Below, piece by piece: positions 53,824-60,918 of a stretch of 64,000 nucleotides of DNA; within the stretch, counting starts at the first letter, position 1; each line of letters begins with the position of its first letter. The DNA is taken from assembly GCF_016865485.1 (NCBI RefSeq), contig NZ_AP024452.1, positions 1,448,501 to 1,512,500 on the forward strand, read 5' to 3'. A program made the translations under genes and the position numbers. This DNA comes from Luteitalea sp. TBR-22. Lineage in GTDB: Bacteria; Acidobacteriota; Vicinamibacteria; Vicinamibacterales; Vicinamibacteraceae. Under the pieces are notes generated by a model, which saw only the letters and a list, made by a program, of their open reading frames with translations, had not been told where the DNA came from and ran no database searches.

Positions 53824-54633
53824 ATGACGCACGTGTGGATGTGGGTGGCGGCGGGCGTGGTGGGCGGCCTGCTGGGGCGGGCGTGGCGCGGCCGTGGCGA
53901 GGCGACGACCGCCAGCGACGTGGTGGGCGGCCTGCTCGGGGCCTTTGCCTGTGGCTGGGCGGCGCACCGCGCCGGCCTGCTGGGGCCGTCAGCGCTGGCC
54001 GGCCACCTGGGGCTCGGACTGGCGGGCGCGCTGCTGGTCCTGGCAGTGCTGCGTGCCGCCGAGCGCGCCTCGGTCGATGCCCGGGGATCGGGCGCGGCTG
54101 GGCCGCATCTCCGTGACCTCGAGGATGGCCTGCGACGGCTCGGCGATCTCGAGCGCCGCCTGTGGCAGGGCGTCCTGGCGCGCACGCCGTCCGCTCGCGA
54201 TCCGAATGCCGCCTTCGACGCCCAGTCCACGCTGGGCGAGCGGGTCGCCGATCGCGTGGCGCGCTTCGGCGGCAGCTGGACGTTCATCGGCCTGTTCGCC
54301 GTGATCATCCTCGGCTGGATGGCGGTCAACGAGGAGCAGGCCAGGCCCTTCGATCCCTACCCGTTCATCCTCCTGAACCTGGTGCTGTCCTGCCTGGCGG
54401 CGCTGCAGGCGCCGGTCATCATGATGAGCCAGAACCGGCAGGGGGCGAAGGACCGCCTGGACGCGCGCGCCGACTACGAAGTGAACGTGCGGGCCGAGCT
54501 CGAAGTGATGGCCTTGCACGCCAAGGTCGACCAGTTGCGCGAGCGCGACTGGTCGCGCGTGATCGACATCCTCGAGCGGCAGGCCCGCGTCATCGAGGCG
54601 CTCGAGCGGCGCCTGGGCGAGGCAGCAGAGTGA
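53824..54633 (+). CDS. DUF1003 membrane protein with GlsB/YeaQ-like N-terminal domain
   Basis: 269 residues. The first 80 form a small membrane domain like GlsB/YeaQ/YmgE (VGGLLGRAWRGRGEATTASDVVGGLLGAFACGWAA, then LGLGLAGALLVLAVLRA). A linker leads to DUF1003 (about 130-250): LGERVADRVARFGGSWTFIGLFAVIILGWMAVNEEQARPFDPYPFILLNLVLSCLAALQAPVIMMSQNRQGAKDRLDARADYEVN, with two membrane segments and the invariant QNRQ..KDR..A. The end is a coiled coil. ATG at 53824 has GGAGGA 4 nt upstream. The function of DUF1003 is not established; the fusion is unusual. Confidence 0.85.
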   Translation: MTHVWMWVAAGVVGGLLGRAWRGRGEATTASDVVGGLLGAFACGWAAHRAGLLGPSALAGHLGLGLAGALLVLAVLRAAERASVDARGSGAAGPHLRDLEDGLRRLGDLERRLWQGVLARTPSARDPNAAFDAQSTLGERVADRVARFGGSWTFIGLFAVIILGWMAVNEEQARPFDPYPFILLNLVLSCLAALQAPVIMMSQNRQGAKDRLDARADYEVNVRAELEVMALHAKVDQLRERDWSRVIDILERQARVIEALERRLGEAAE

Positions 54634-54638
54634 CCGCG

Positions 54639-54666
54639 GACTGCCGACTGCCGACTGCCGACTGCC
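54639..54666. repeat. Heptad array (GACTGCC, four perfect units)
   Basis: Four exact GACTGCC units fill the gap between the convergent DUF1003 and DUF1501 genes, starting 6 bp after the DUF1003 stop and ending 5 bp before the DUF1501 stop. Confidence 0.92.
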
Positions 54667-54670
54667 GTTC

Positions 54671-56176
54671 CTACGCGAACAGGTCGGTGATCGGCTTGCC
54701 GAGGCCGTCGCGCGTGACGTACACCGGCCGTTTCTCCACGGTGTAGGCCGTGTCGGCCGGGATGCCGAGCGCGTGGAAGATCGTCGCGTGCAGGTGCTCG
54801 ACGGGCACCGGGTGCTCGAGCGTGGTGCAGGGCCGCTCGTCGGCCGTCTTCCCGTACACGAACCCCTTCTTGATGCCGCCGCCGAACATGAGGATCGAGC
54901 CCGCCGCCGTGAAGTGACGGTGCATCCCGTAATGGCGGATGTCGGACATCACGTTGGGGATGTTGATGGCCTGGTCCTTCACTTCCTTGCCGACCTTGCC
55001 CTCGGTGACGGCGTCGCGCCCGAACTCGCTGGCCAGGACCACCAACGTGCGGTCGAGCAGGCCGCGCGCCTCGAGATCGCGGATCAACTGCGCGACCGGC
55101 GCGTCGATCAGCTTCTTCATGGCGTCGGCGCGCTCGTGCCCGTGCTCGTGGCTGTCCCAGTTCAGGAACGGGATGTACTCGGAGGTGACCTCGACGTAGC
55201 GTGCGCCGGCCTCGACCAGGCGACGGGCGAGCAGGCAGCCCTGCCCGAAGCGGCCGGTGTCGTAGGCGTCGTACGAGGCCCGAGGCTCGAGGGCCAGGTC
55301 GAAGGCCTTCGCCGACGAGGACCGCAGCAGCCGATCGGCGCCGTCGAGCGCCCGCACCAGCGACTCGCGCTGGAAGTCGCTGCCGTAGCGACCCACCGGT
55401 TCCTGCGCCAGCAACTGCTCGAACAGCTGCCGCCGACTCTGGAAGCGCGTCGCGCCGAGTTCCTTCGGTGGACGCACGGCCGAGGCCGCGTCCTGCGGAT
55501 CCACGATCAGGAACGGCCCGTGCTCGGTGCCGAGGAAGCCGGCGGTGTGGAACGCCTTCAGCGTGCCGATCTCGCCCGCGCCCTCGACGGTCTGGCCCAC
55601 CGCGATGAACGCCGGCATGTCGGGCTCGCGCGGTCCCAGCGTGCGCGAGATGATCGACCCGATGTGCGGCATCGCCATCGGCTGCGGCGGCACGTAACCG
55701 GTGTGCCAGTGGTACTGGTGCCGCGAGTGCAGGATGAAGCCGAGGTCGGCGGCCTGGAAGGTGCGGATGACCGTGCCCCGATCCATGACGCTGCCGATGC
55801 GCTCGAGGCCCCTGGTGAACTTGATGTGATCGACGGCGGTGTCGATCGTCGGGAACGTGCTCAGCACGTCGCTGATCGGCACGCCGGGGGCGTAGGGCGT
55901 GTACCGCTTCGGGTCGAAGGTCTCGGTCTGCGCCATGCCGCCAGCCATCCACAGCACGATCACGGCGTCGGCGGTGGCCTTCGGCGCGGACGTCGTCGAG
56001 GCCTGCAGGCGCGGCGCGCCGCCGGCCAGCGCGGCCAGCGTGCCTGCGGCCGTGGCGCCGAGGAACTGCCGCCGGCTCACCTCGGCGTACACGCGGCGCT
56101 CCTCGCGCGAGAGCGACGACAGCGTCGGATCCTCGTCGTGCGGGGCAGCGGGGCGGGGGTGGAACTCGCGAGCCAT
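54671..56176 (-). CDS. DUF1501 family exported protein (sulfatase-like fold)
   Basis: 501 residues. A twin-arginine signal (VSRRQFLGATAAGTLAALAGG, residues about 34-55) sits behind a 33-residue leader with an acidic stretch. The DUF1501 body has VIVLWMAGGMAQTETFDPKR, HQYHWHTGYVPPQPMAMPHIGSIIS, YVEVTSEYIPFLNWDSHEHG and LVVLASEFGRD, the alkaline-phosphatase/sulfatase-like metal positions, though no enzyme activity is established. These proteins nearly always pair with DUF1553/DUF1549 proteins in Planctomycetes and Acidobacteria, as here: it starts 8 bp after the stop of that gene and shares its operon. Confidence 0.92.
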   Translation of the reverse strand: MAREFHPRPAAPHDEDPTLSSLSREERRVYAEVSRRQFLGATAAGTLAALAGGAPRLQASTTSAPKATADAVIVLWMAGGMAQTETFDPKRYTPYAPGVPISDVLSTFPTIDTAVDHIKFTRGLERIGSVMDRGTVIRTFQAADLGFILHSRHQYHWHTGYVPPQPMAMPHIGSIISRTLGPREPDMPAFIAVGQTVEGAGEIGTLKAFHTAGFLGTEHGPFLIVDPQDAASAVRPPKELGATRFQSRRQLFEQLLAQEPVGRYGSDFQRESLVRALDGADRLLRSSSAKAFDLALEPRASYDAYDTGRFGQGCLLARRLVEAGARYVEVTSEYIPFLNWDSHEHGHERADAMKKLIDAPVAQLIRDLEARGLLDRTLVVLASEFGRDAVTEGKVGKEVKDQAINIPNVMSDIRHYGMHRHFTAAGSILMFGGGIKKGFVYGKTADERPCTTLEHPVPVEHLHATIFHALGIPADTAYTVEKRPVYVTRDGLGKPITDLFA

Positions 56177-56184
56177 CTCGTGCC

Positions 56185-58668
56185 TCAGAACAGCAACTGG
56201 AACTCGGGCTTCATCAGCACGGCCCAGAGGAAGTCGGCCACGCCGGTCGGCGACAGGCGTCCCGGGCGTGCGGGGTCGGCGACGGCCTGCTCGGCAAGGG
56301 CGCGCTCGCGATCGGAGGGCGCCCGGCCCAGCGCCTGCCAGAAGACCCGGTCCACCAGATCGCGCGCCGAGGTCGGCGGCGCGGGCGGCGGGATCGGCGC
56401 CGTGCCGCTCGGCGGCAGCAGGTCACCGAGCTCGGGCTCGCTGTCGAAGATGAAGAACCGCACCGACGGGTTCAGCGTCGATCCGACCTCGCTGCGGGCG
56501 TTGGCGATGTCCACAAGGCCCCGCATCCGCACGAAGCCGCGTCCGGTCAGGTCGAGCCGCACGACCGACGGCGCCCGCACGCCGAGCAGGGCGTCGCCGC
56601 GGTGCTGCACCCGGGTGCCGTCGGCGGTCACCAGTTCGGTGAGCCGCGTCGAGGCGCCGCTGGCCTGCTCCAGGAACACCTCGCGCCAGACGGGCGCGAC
56701 CAGTTCCGGCTCGTTCGACCCCGTGTCCTGTACCACCAGCCACACGGCGCTCAGGCCCGTGACGTCGAGATCGAAGCCACGTGGCTTAGGCGCCCGTCCG
56801 GCGATGGTGGCGTTGTAGCGGCTGTAGAGCGGTCGGTCGAGAGCCCCGGTGAGTCGCCGCGCACCACGTGACAGCCACGCGGTGAGCCGCTCGCCGTTGA
56901 CCAGTTCCAGCGCCTGCGGCGTCGTCGCGTCGTCGGGGCGTGTGGAGATCACCTGGTCGCGAATCGGGCGGCCGAGTGCCCGGGTGAGCGTGTTCGACGC
57001 CGCCCGCCACTCGCGGCCGAACACGCCCGACGAGGGCGAGTCGGAGTCGAGCCGCAGCGCGACACTGGCGGGCCCGGGACGACCCGGCGCGGGCGGCCCC
57101 GGCCAGGTGTTCCACTCACCGGTCAGCGTGCCGATCGCGTCGGCGAACTGCTCGGCGGTCAGGCGTCGCACCTCCGGTCCCTCGAACACGTAGCCCTTGG
57201 CCACGGGCTCGGCGGCGCGCGGCACGGCGGGCAACTGGTAGGCGCGCGACGTCATGATCGTCGCAATCAGGTGCCGCAGGTCGTGGCCGTGCGCGACGAA
57301 ATCGCTGGCGAGCCAGTCGAGCAGCTCCGGGCTCCACGGCCTGGTGTCCATCTCGTCGGAACTGGCGACGATGCCGTGGCCGAGGAGGCGTTCCCACAGG
57401 CGGTTGACGACGGTGCGCGGCAGCCGGCCGTTGCGCGGGTCGGTGAAGATGCGTGCCGCGGCCTCGCGTCGATCCTCGAGGCTGTCGCTGCGTGGGGCGC
57501 GCTGCAGGCCGGGGAACAGGAACTGCGGTCCGGTGTACTCGTCGCGCGCCACGTCGCAGCGGTACAGGCGCAGCTTCGGCTCGGGAGAGAAGAAGGCGGC
57601 CAGCCCGTAGGCGTCCTTCAGCTTCCACTTGTTCACGAAGCTGTCGTGGCACGCGTTGCACTTCATGTTCACGCCGAGGAACACCTGGGCGGTGTTCTGC
57701 GAGGCCTGCATCCAGGGCGTCACCGCCGCACTCGTCTCGCCGCGCCAGTTCACGCCGATGAGGAAGCCGCGCGGGTCCTCGTCGCCGGTCGGGGCGAGCA
57801 GCGCCGAGACGAACCGGTCGTACGGCATGTTGCGGCGCAGGGCGTCGAAGAGCCATGGCGTGATGGAGCGCCGGCCGTTCTGCTCGGAGAAGTAGGTGAC
57901 GCCGTCCTCGTTGCGGAGGAGGTCGTTCCAGAAGGTCATCCAGTGCTCGGCGTACCGCTCGTCGTCGGCCAGCAGTCGCGCCACGAGGCGATCGCGCTTG
58001 TCCGGGCGGCGATCGGCGACGAAGGCGTGCAGTTCCGCCTGGTCCGGCAGCAGGCCCCACGCGTCGAGGAAGGCGCGCCGCGCGAACACGGCATCGGACA
58101 CCACCTCGGGCGGCGTCGTGCGGTGGGCGACCCGGGCGAGGTAATCGGCGACCAACCTGTCCACCGGGCGCGCCCACGCTGGCCACGGGCTCGCCGGCAC
58201 GGACGGCGCTACCAGCGTGATCGGCAGTTCCCAGGGCTGCGGCGCGGGCGGCGAGGTCGGGGTCTGCCGGGCGCCCTCGTCGATCCAGGCGCGCAGGAGC
58301 GCTTGCCGATCCGGCGTGAGCGGATCCTCGTCCTTGGGCATCACCGGATCGGTGCTGCCGTCGATGCGCGCGATGAGCAGGCTCGTGCTGCTCGATCCAG
58401 GACGGACGATCGCGCCGCTGCGGCCGCCTTCGAGGACGTCGGCATAGGTGGCCAGCGAGAGCCCACCCTTGCGCGTGTTGCCGTCGTGGCAGTCCGAGCA
58501 GAACTCGTCGAGGATGGGCTGGATCTGCGTGGCGTAGTCGATGCGGCCGACGGACTGAGCCGTGCCGAGCGGCGCGCTGGGCGCGGCGGCCGGCGCGGGC
58601 GCTTGCGCGCGAATCACGGTCGTCGCGAGCCATGCCAGGCTCACGCCGACGAGGCACACCCGGGTCAT
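56185..58668 (-). CDS. DUF1549/DUF1553 protein with planctomycete-type cytochrome c domain
   Basis: 827 residues. Signal peptide (VSLAWLATTVIRAQA); a haem-type PSCyt1 domain with CSDCH (about 55-125, IDYATQIQPILDEFCSDCH; GSTDPVMPKDEDPLTPDRQALLRAWIDEGA); DUF1549 (about 165-370) holding a second motif CNACHD in FLGVNMKCNACHDSFVNKWKLKDAYGLAAFF; and DUF1553 (NGRLPRTVVNRLWERLLGHGIV; LIATIMTSRAYQL). A LPDQAELHAF segment and C-terminal FLWAVLMKPEFQLLF are typical. Thought to act in the periplasm on complex glycans, by association only. ATG at 58668; the open frame extends far upstream through repeats and antisense DNA. First gene of a pair with DUF1501. Confidence 0.92.
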   Translation of the reverse strand: MTRVCLVGVSLAWLATTVIRAQAPAPAAAPSAPLGTAQSVGRIDYATQIQPILDEFCSDCHDGNTRKGGLSLATYADVLEGGRSGAIVRPGSSSTSLLIARIDGSTDPVMPKDEDPLTPDRQALLRAWIDEGARQTPTSPPAPQPWELPITLVAPSVPASPWPAWARPVDRLVADYLARVAHRTTPPEVVSDAVFARRAFLDAWGLLPDQAELHAFVADRRPDKRDRLVARLLADDERYAEHWMTFWNDLLRNEDGVTYFSEQNGRRSITPWLFDALRRNMPYDRFVSALLAPTGDEDPRGFLIGVNWRGETSAAVTPWMQASQNTAQVFLGVNMKCNACHDSFVNKWKLKDAYGLAAFFSPEPKLRLYRCDVARDEYTGPQFLFPGLQRAPRSDSLEDRREAAARIFTDPRNGRLPRTVVNRLWERLLGHGIVASSDEMDTRPWSPELLDWLASDFVAHGHDLRHLIATIMTSRAYQLPAVPRAAEPVAKGYVFEGPEVRRLTAEQFADAIGTLTGEWNTWPGPPAPGRPGPASVALRLDSDSPSSGVFGREWRAASNTLTRALGRPIRDQVISTRPDDATTPQALELVNGERLTAWLSRGARRLTGALDRPLYSRYNATIAGRAPKPRGFDLDVTGLSAVWLVVQDTGSNEPELVAPVWREVFLEQASGASTRLTELVTADGTRVQHRGDALLGVRAPSVVRLDLTGRGFVRMRGLVDIANARSEVGSTLNPSVRFFIFDSEPELGDLLPPSGTAPIPPPAPPTSARDLVDRVFWQALGRAPSDRERALAEQAVADPARPGRLSPTGVADFLWAVLMKPEFQLLF

Positions 58669-58684
58669 GGGGGAGAGCTTATAA

Positions 58685-58761
58685 CGCTTGACGCTTGACG
58701 CTTGACGCTTAACGCCGAACGCCGAACGCCGAACGCCGAACGCCGAACGCCGAACGCCGAA
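58685..58761. repeat. Mixed heptad array (CGCTTGA to CGCCGAA, 11 units)
   Basis: Three CGCTTGA units, one CGCTTAA, then seven CGCCGAA units, all in one unbroken 7-bp phase. The switch of unit sequence within a phase shows that period, not sequence, is conserved. It begins 16 bp upstream of the DUF1553 start, inside its expected promoter. Confidence 0.95.
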
Positions 58762-58775
58762 GCGCCGACATGTGT

Positions 58776-58930
58776 GTAGCCGTCGCCCTCGGGCGACGGT
58801 CGCAAGGCTCGCCGGGATCACTGACCGTCGGCCAAGGCCGACGGCTACACCCAGGAGCCAAGGCCGACGGCTACACCCCAGGAGCCAAGGCCGACGGCTA
58901 CACCTCGACGGGCCAGGGCCGACGGCTACA
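58776..58930. repeat. REP-like palindromes followed by a tandem array of half-elements
   Basis: GTAG plus CCGTCGCCC-TC-GGGCGACGG at 58776-58799 (same as 51751). Then CCGTCGGCC-AA-GGCCGACGG (58825-58844) followed by CTAC, and three further right halves (CAAGGCCGACGGCTAC or CAGGGCCGACGGCTAC) spaced 26-28 bp, the last reaching the stop of the Ycf48-like gene at 58926-58928. On the minus strand each half starts with GTAG. Confidence 0.88.
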
Positions 58931-59966
58931 TTCCGGGGGCCGTCACGCGCGCGATGCGGCCGGCTGCGCCGGTGGCGAAGCCGACCGAGCCGTCTGGCGC
59001 CAGGCTGAAGGCGTCGTAGCCGTCTCCACCGGCCGGCGCCCACGTGGCGCCGTCGTCGAGCGACACGTCGGCGCCCGAGGGGCCGATCGCCAGCCACGCC
59101 CGCGGGCCGAGGCGGGACCACGGCGCGACGACGGACCGGTAGCCCGAGAGGCCCGGAGCGAGGCGCCACGAGGCGCCGCCGTCGGTGGTCACCGCCGCGT
59201 TGTCCACGGCCTCGCGCTCCCTGGTGTACACGCCGCCCACGACGAGGCCATGGCGATCGTCGCGCATCGCGATCGAGAAGATGCCGGCCGCCTGCCCGGT
59301 GGGGACGGGCGTCGGGGCGACCGCCCACGTGCGCCCGCCGTCTGCCGAGCGCAGCACGCGCGACGCGTTTGTGGCGATCCACACGCGACGACCGCGCACG
59401 ACGACGTTGGTGCCGCTGGCGGCGAAGGCCCCCTCGCCGTCGACCGCCGGTGGCAGTCGGTCGGCCGGGACACGCGTCCACGTGCGGCCGCCGTCGGCCG
59501 TGGTGAGGACGACGAGGCGACCGGCGACGGCATCGCTCACGGCGACGCCGCGCGCCTGGTCGGCGAAGGCCAGCGCGTCGAGGAACATGCCGGCGTCGGT
59601 GGCCGTGTAACGCAGCGACCACGTCGTCCCGCCATCCTCGGTGCGGTAGATGCGCGACGCCTCGCCCGGCCCTGCGCTCATGGCCACGGCGGTCGTGTCG
59701 CTCCAGGCATGGATGTCGCGCAGATCGAGGGCCTCGGCCCCGGCCACCTGACGTGCGTGCCACGACTGCCCGCCGTCGGTGGTGCGGAGCACCGTGCCGC
59801 GCTCGCCGCTCGCCCACGCCACGCGCGACGACACCGCGTGTATCCCGCGGAGCCGCACGGACACGCCGGACGCGAGTGGTTCCCAGCGGACCGTGGGCGA
59901 CTGGGCCGCCATCAGGCTGCCGATGGCCACGAGGATCAGGGAGCGGAGCAGGGCACGCACGGGCAC
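58926..59966 (-). CDS. Ycf48/BNR-repeat beta-propeller protein, exported
   Basis: 346 residues. Signal peptide (ALLRSLILVAIGSLMAAQS) and a seven-bladed propeller with repeated blade signatures: GERGTVLRTTDGGQSWH, SRIYRTEDGGTTWSLRY, LVVLTTADGGRTWTRV, SRVLRSADGGRTWAVAP, NAAVTTDGGASWRLAP and ADVSLDDGATWAPAG. This Asp-box pattern (S/T-x-D-G-G-x-T/S-W) is shared by Ycf48 assembly factors and sialidase-like proteins; the catalytic Arg triad of sialidases is not apparent. Likely a binding or scaffold protein. Its stop lies within the last half-REP. Confidence 0.85.
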   Translation of the reverse strand: MPVRALLRSLILVAIGSLMAAQSPTVRWEPLASGVSVRLRGIHAVSSRVAWASGERGTVLRTTDGGQSWHARQVAGAEALDLRDIHAWSDTTAVAMSAGPGEASRIYRTEDGGTTWSLRYTATDAGMFLDALAFADQARGVAVSDAVAGRLVVLTTADGGRTWTRVPADRLPPAVDGEGAFAASGTNVVVRGRRVWIATNASRVLRSADGGRTWAVAPTPVPTGQAAGIFSIAMRDDRHGLVVGGVYTREREAVDNAAVTTDGGASWRLAPGLSGYRSVVAPWSRLGPRAWLAIGPSGADVSLDDGATWAPAGGDGYDAFSLAPDGSVGFATGAAGRIARVTAPGM

Positions 59967-60031
59967 GATGGTGCCACGGCCGCGGGATAATGGCGGCCGC
60001 GCCCCCGAAGCGGGCGTACGGGAGAGCCATC

Positions 60032-60778
60032 GTGTCCGGACGACTTGCAGGGAAGCGGGCGCTGATCACCGCAGCAGCCCAGGGAATCGGCCGCGCCAGC
60101 GCCGAGGCATTCATCAGGGAAGGCGCGCAGGTCGTCGCCACCGACGTCAACGCGGCAGGACTGGCCACGCTCGCCGGGTGCGTGACCCGTGTGCTCGACG
60201 TCACCGACGGCGCGCAGATCGACGCGCTGGCCGCCGACCTCGGGACCATCGACGTGCTGTTCAACTGCGCCGGCATCGTCCACGCCGGGTCCATCCTCGA
60301 GTGCACCGATGCCGACTGGGACCTGGCGTTCGCGCTGAACGCGAAGGCGCAGTTCCGCCTGGTACGCGCCTTCCTGCCCGGCATGGTGGCGCAGGGGCGC
60401 GGGTCCATCATCAACATGTCGTCGGTGGCCTCGAGCGTGACGGGCGTGCCCAACCGCTTCGCCTACGGCGCGAGCAAGGCGGCGGTGGTCGGGCTCACCA
60501 AGTCGGTGGCGGCCGACTTCGTGGCCAAAGGCGTGCGATGCAACGCGATCTGCCCGGGCACGGTGGAGTCGCCGTCGTTGCGCGATCGCATCCGGGCGCA
60601 GGCCGCGGCCAACGGACAGGACGAGGCGGAGGTGCTGGCCGCCTTCGAGAAGCGACAGCCGATGGGCCGGCTCGGCAAGCCGGAGGAGATCGCTCAGCTC
60701 GCCGTGTACCTGGCCTCTGACGAATCGGCCTTCACCACCGGCGCGATTCACGTGATCGACGGCGGCTGGACGACGTAG
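60032..60778 (+). CDS. SDR-family dehydrogenase, BDH2/DHRS6-like
   Basis: A 248-residue classical short-chain dehydrogenase. Cofactor motif AAAQGIGRAS, Asp after beta-2 (VVATDVN), which favours NAD, NNAG-type NCAGIVH, catalytic Ser in INMSSVASS, Tyr-x3-Lys in YGASKAAVV, and ending VIDGGW. The whole pattern (LFNCAGIVHAGSILECTDADWD; CPGTVESPSL; ESAFTTGAIHVIDGGW) is strikingly like vertebrate BDH2 (DHRS6) and the bacterial 2-keto-3-deoxy-fuconate dehydrogenases of sugar degradation. GTG at 60032 is supported by GGGAGAG upstream. Divergent from the propeller gene. A heptad array starts 5 bp after its stop. Confidence 0.9.
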   Translation: MSGRLAGKRALITAAAQGIGRASAEAFIREGAQVVATDVNAAGLATLAGCVTRVLDVTDGAQIDALAADLGTIDVLFNCAGIVHAGSILECTDADWDLAFALNAKAQFRLVRAFLPGMVAQGRGSIINMSSVASSVTGVPNRFAYGASKAAVVGLTKSVAADFVAKGVRCNAICPGTVESPSLRDRIRAQAAANGQDEAEVLAAFEKRQPMGRLGKPEEIAQLAVYLASDESAFTTGAIHVIDGGWTT

Positions 60779-60783
60779 GCGTC

Positions 60784-60820
60784 GGGAGTCGGGAGTCGGG
60801 AGTCGGGGGAGTCGGGAGTT
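60784..60820. repeat. Heptad array (GGGAGTC-type, 5 units with one slip)
   Basis: GGGAGTC three times (60784-60804), then a 9-bp unit with two extra G (GGGGGAGTC) and GGGAGTT, ending at 60820. It uses the same unit as the array at 39451 and starts 5 bp after the SDR stop. Confidence 0.9.
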
Positions 60821-60918
60821 CGCGGTCGGCAACTCGACCGTGTGCGTCGGTGGTCCGCCTCGCGTTTGTAGGGATGCCACCCTCGAATCATCCCGGGGGC
60901 ACTCGCGAGGAGGACATC

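Noticed and set aside
58826-58930. CRISPR array of 26-28 bp repeats
   Set aside because: The repeated units are half palindromes with only 2-12 bp of variable sequence between them, too short for spacers, and they are related to dispersed palindromes elsewhere in the window.
58669-60453. Extension of the DUF1553 frame across the propeller and SDR genes (1422 codons)
   Set aside because: It crosses heptad and REP repeats and runs antisense or out of frame to two recognisable genes. The signal peptide starts at 58668.
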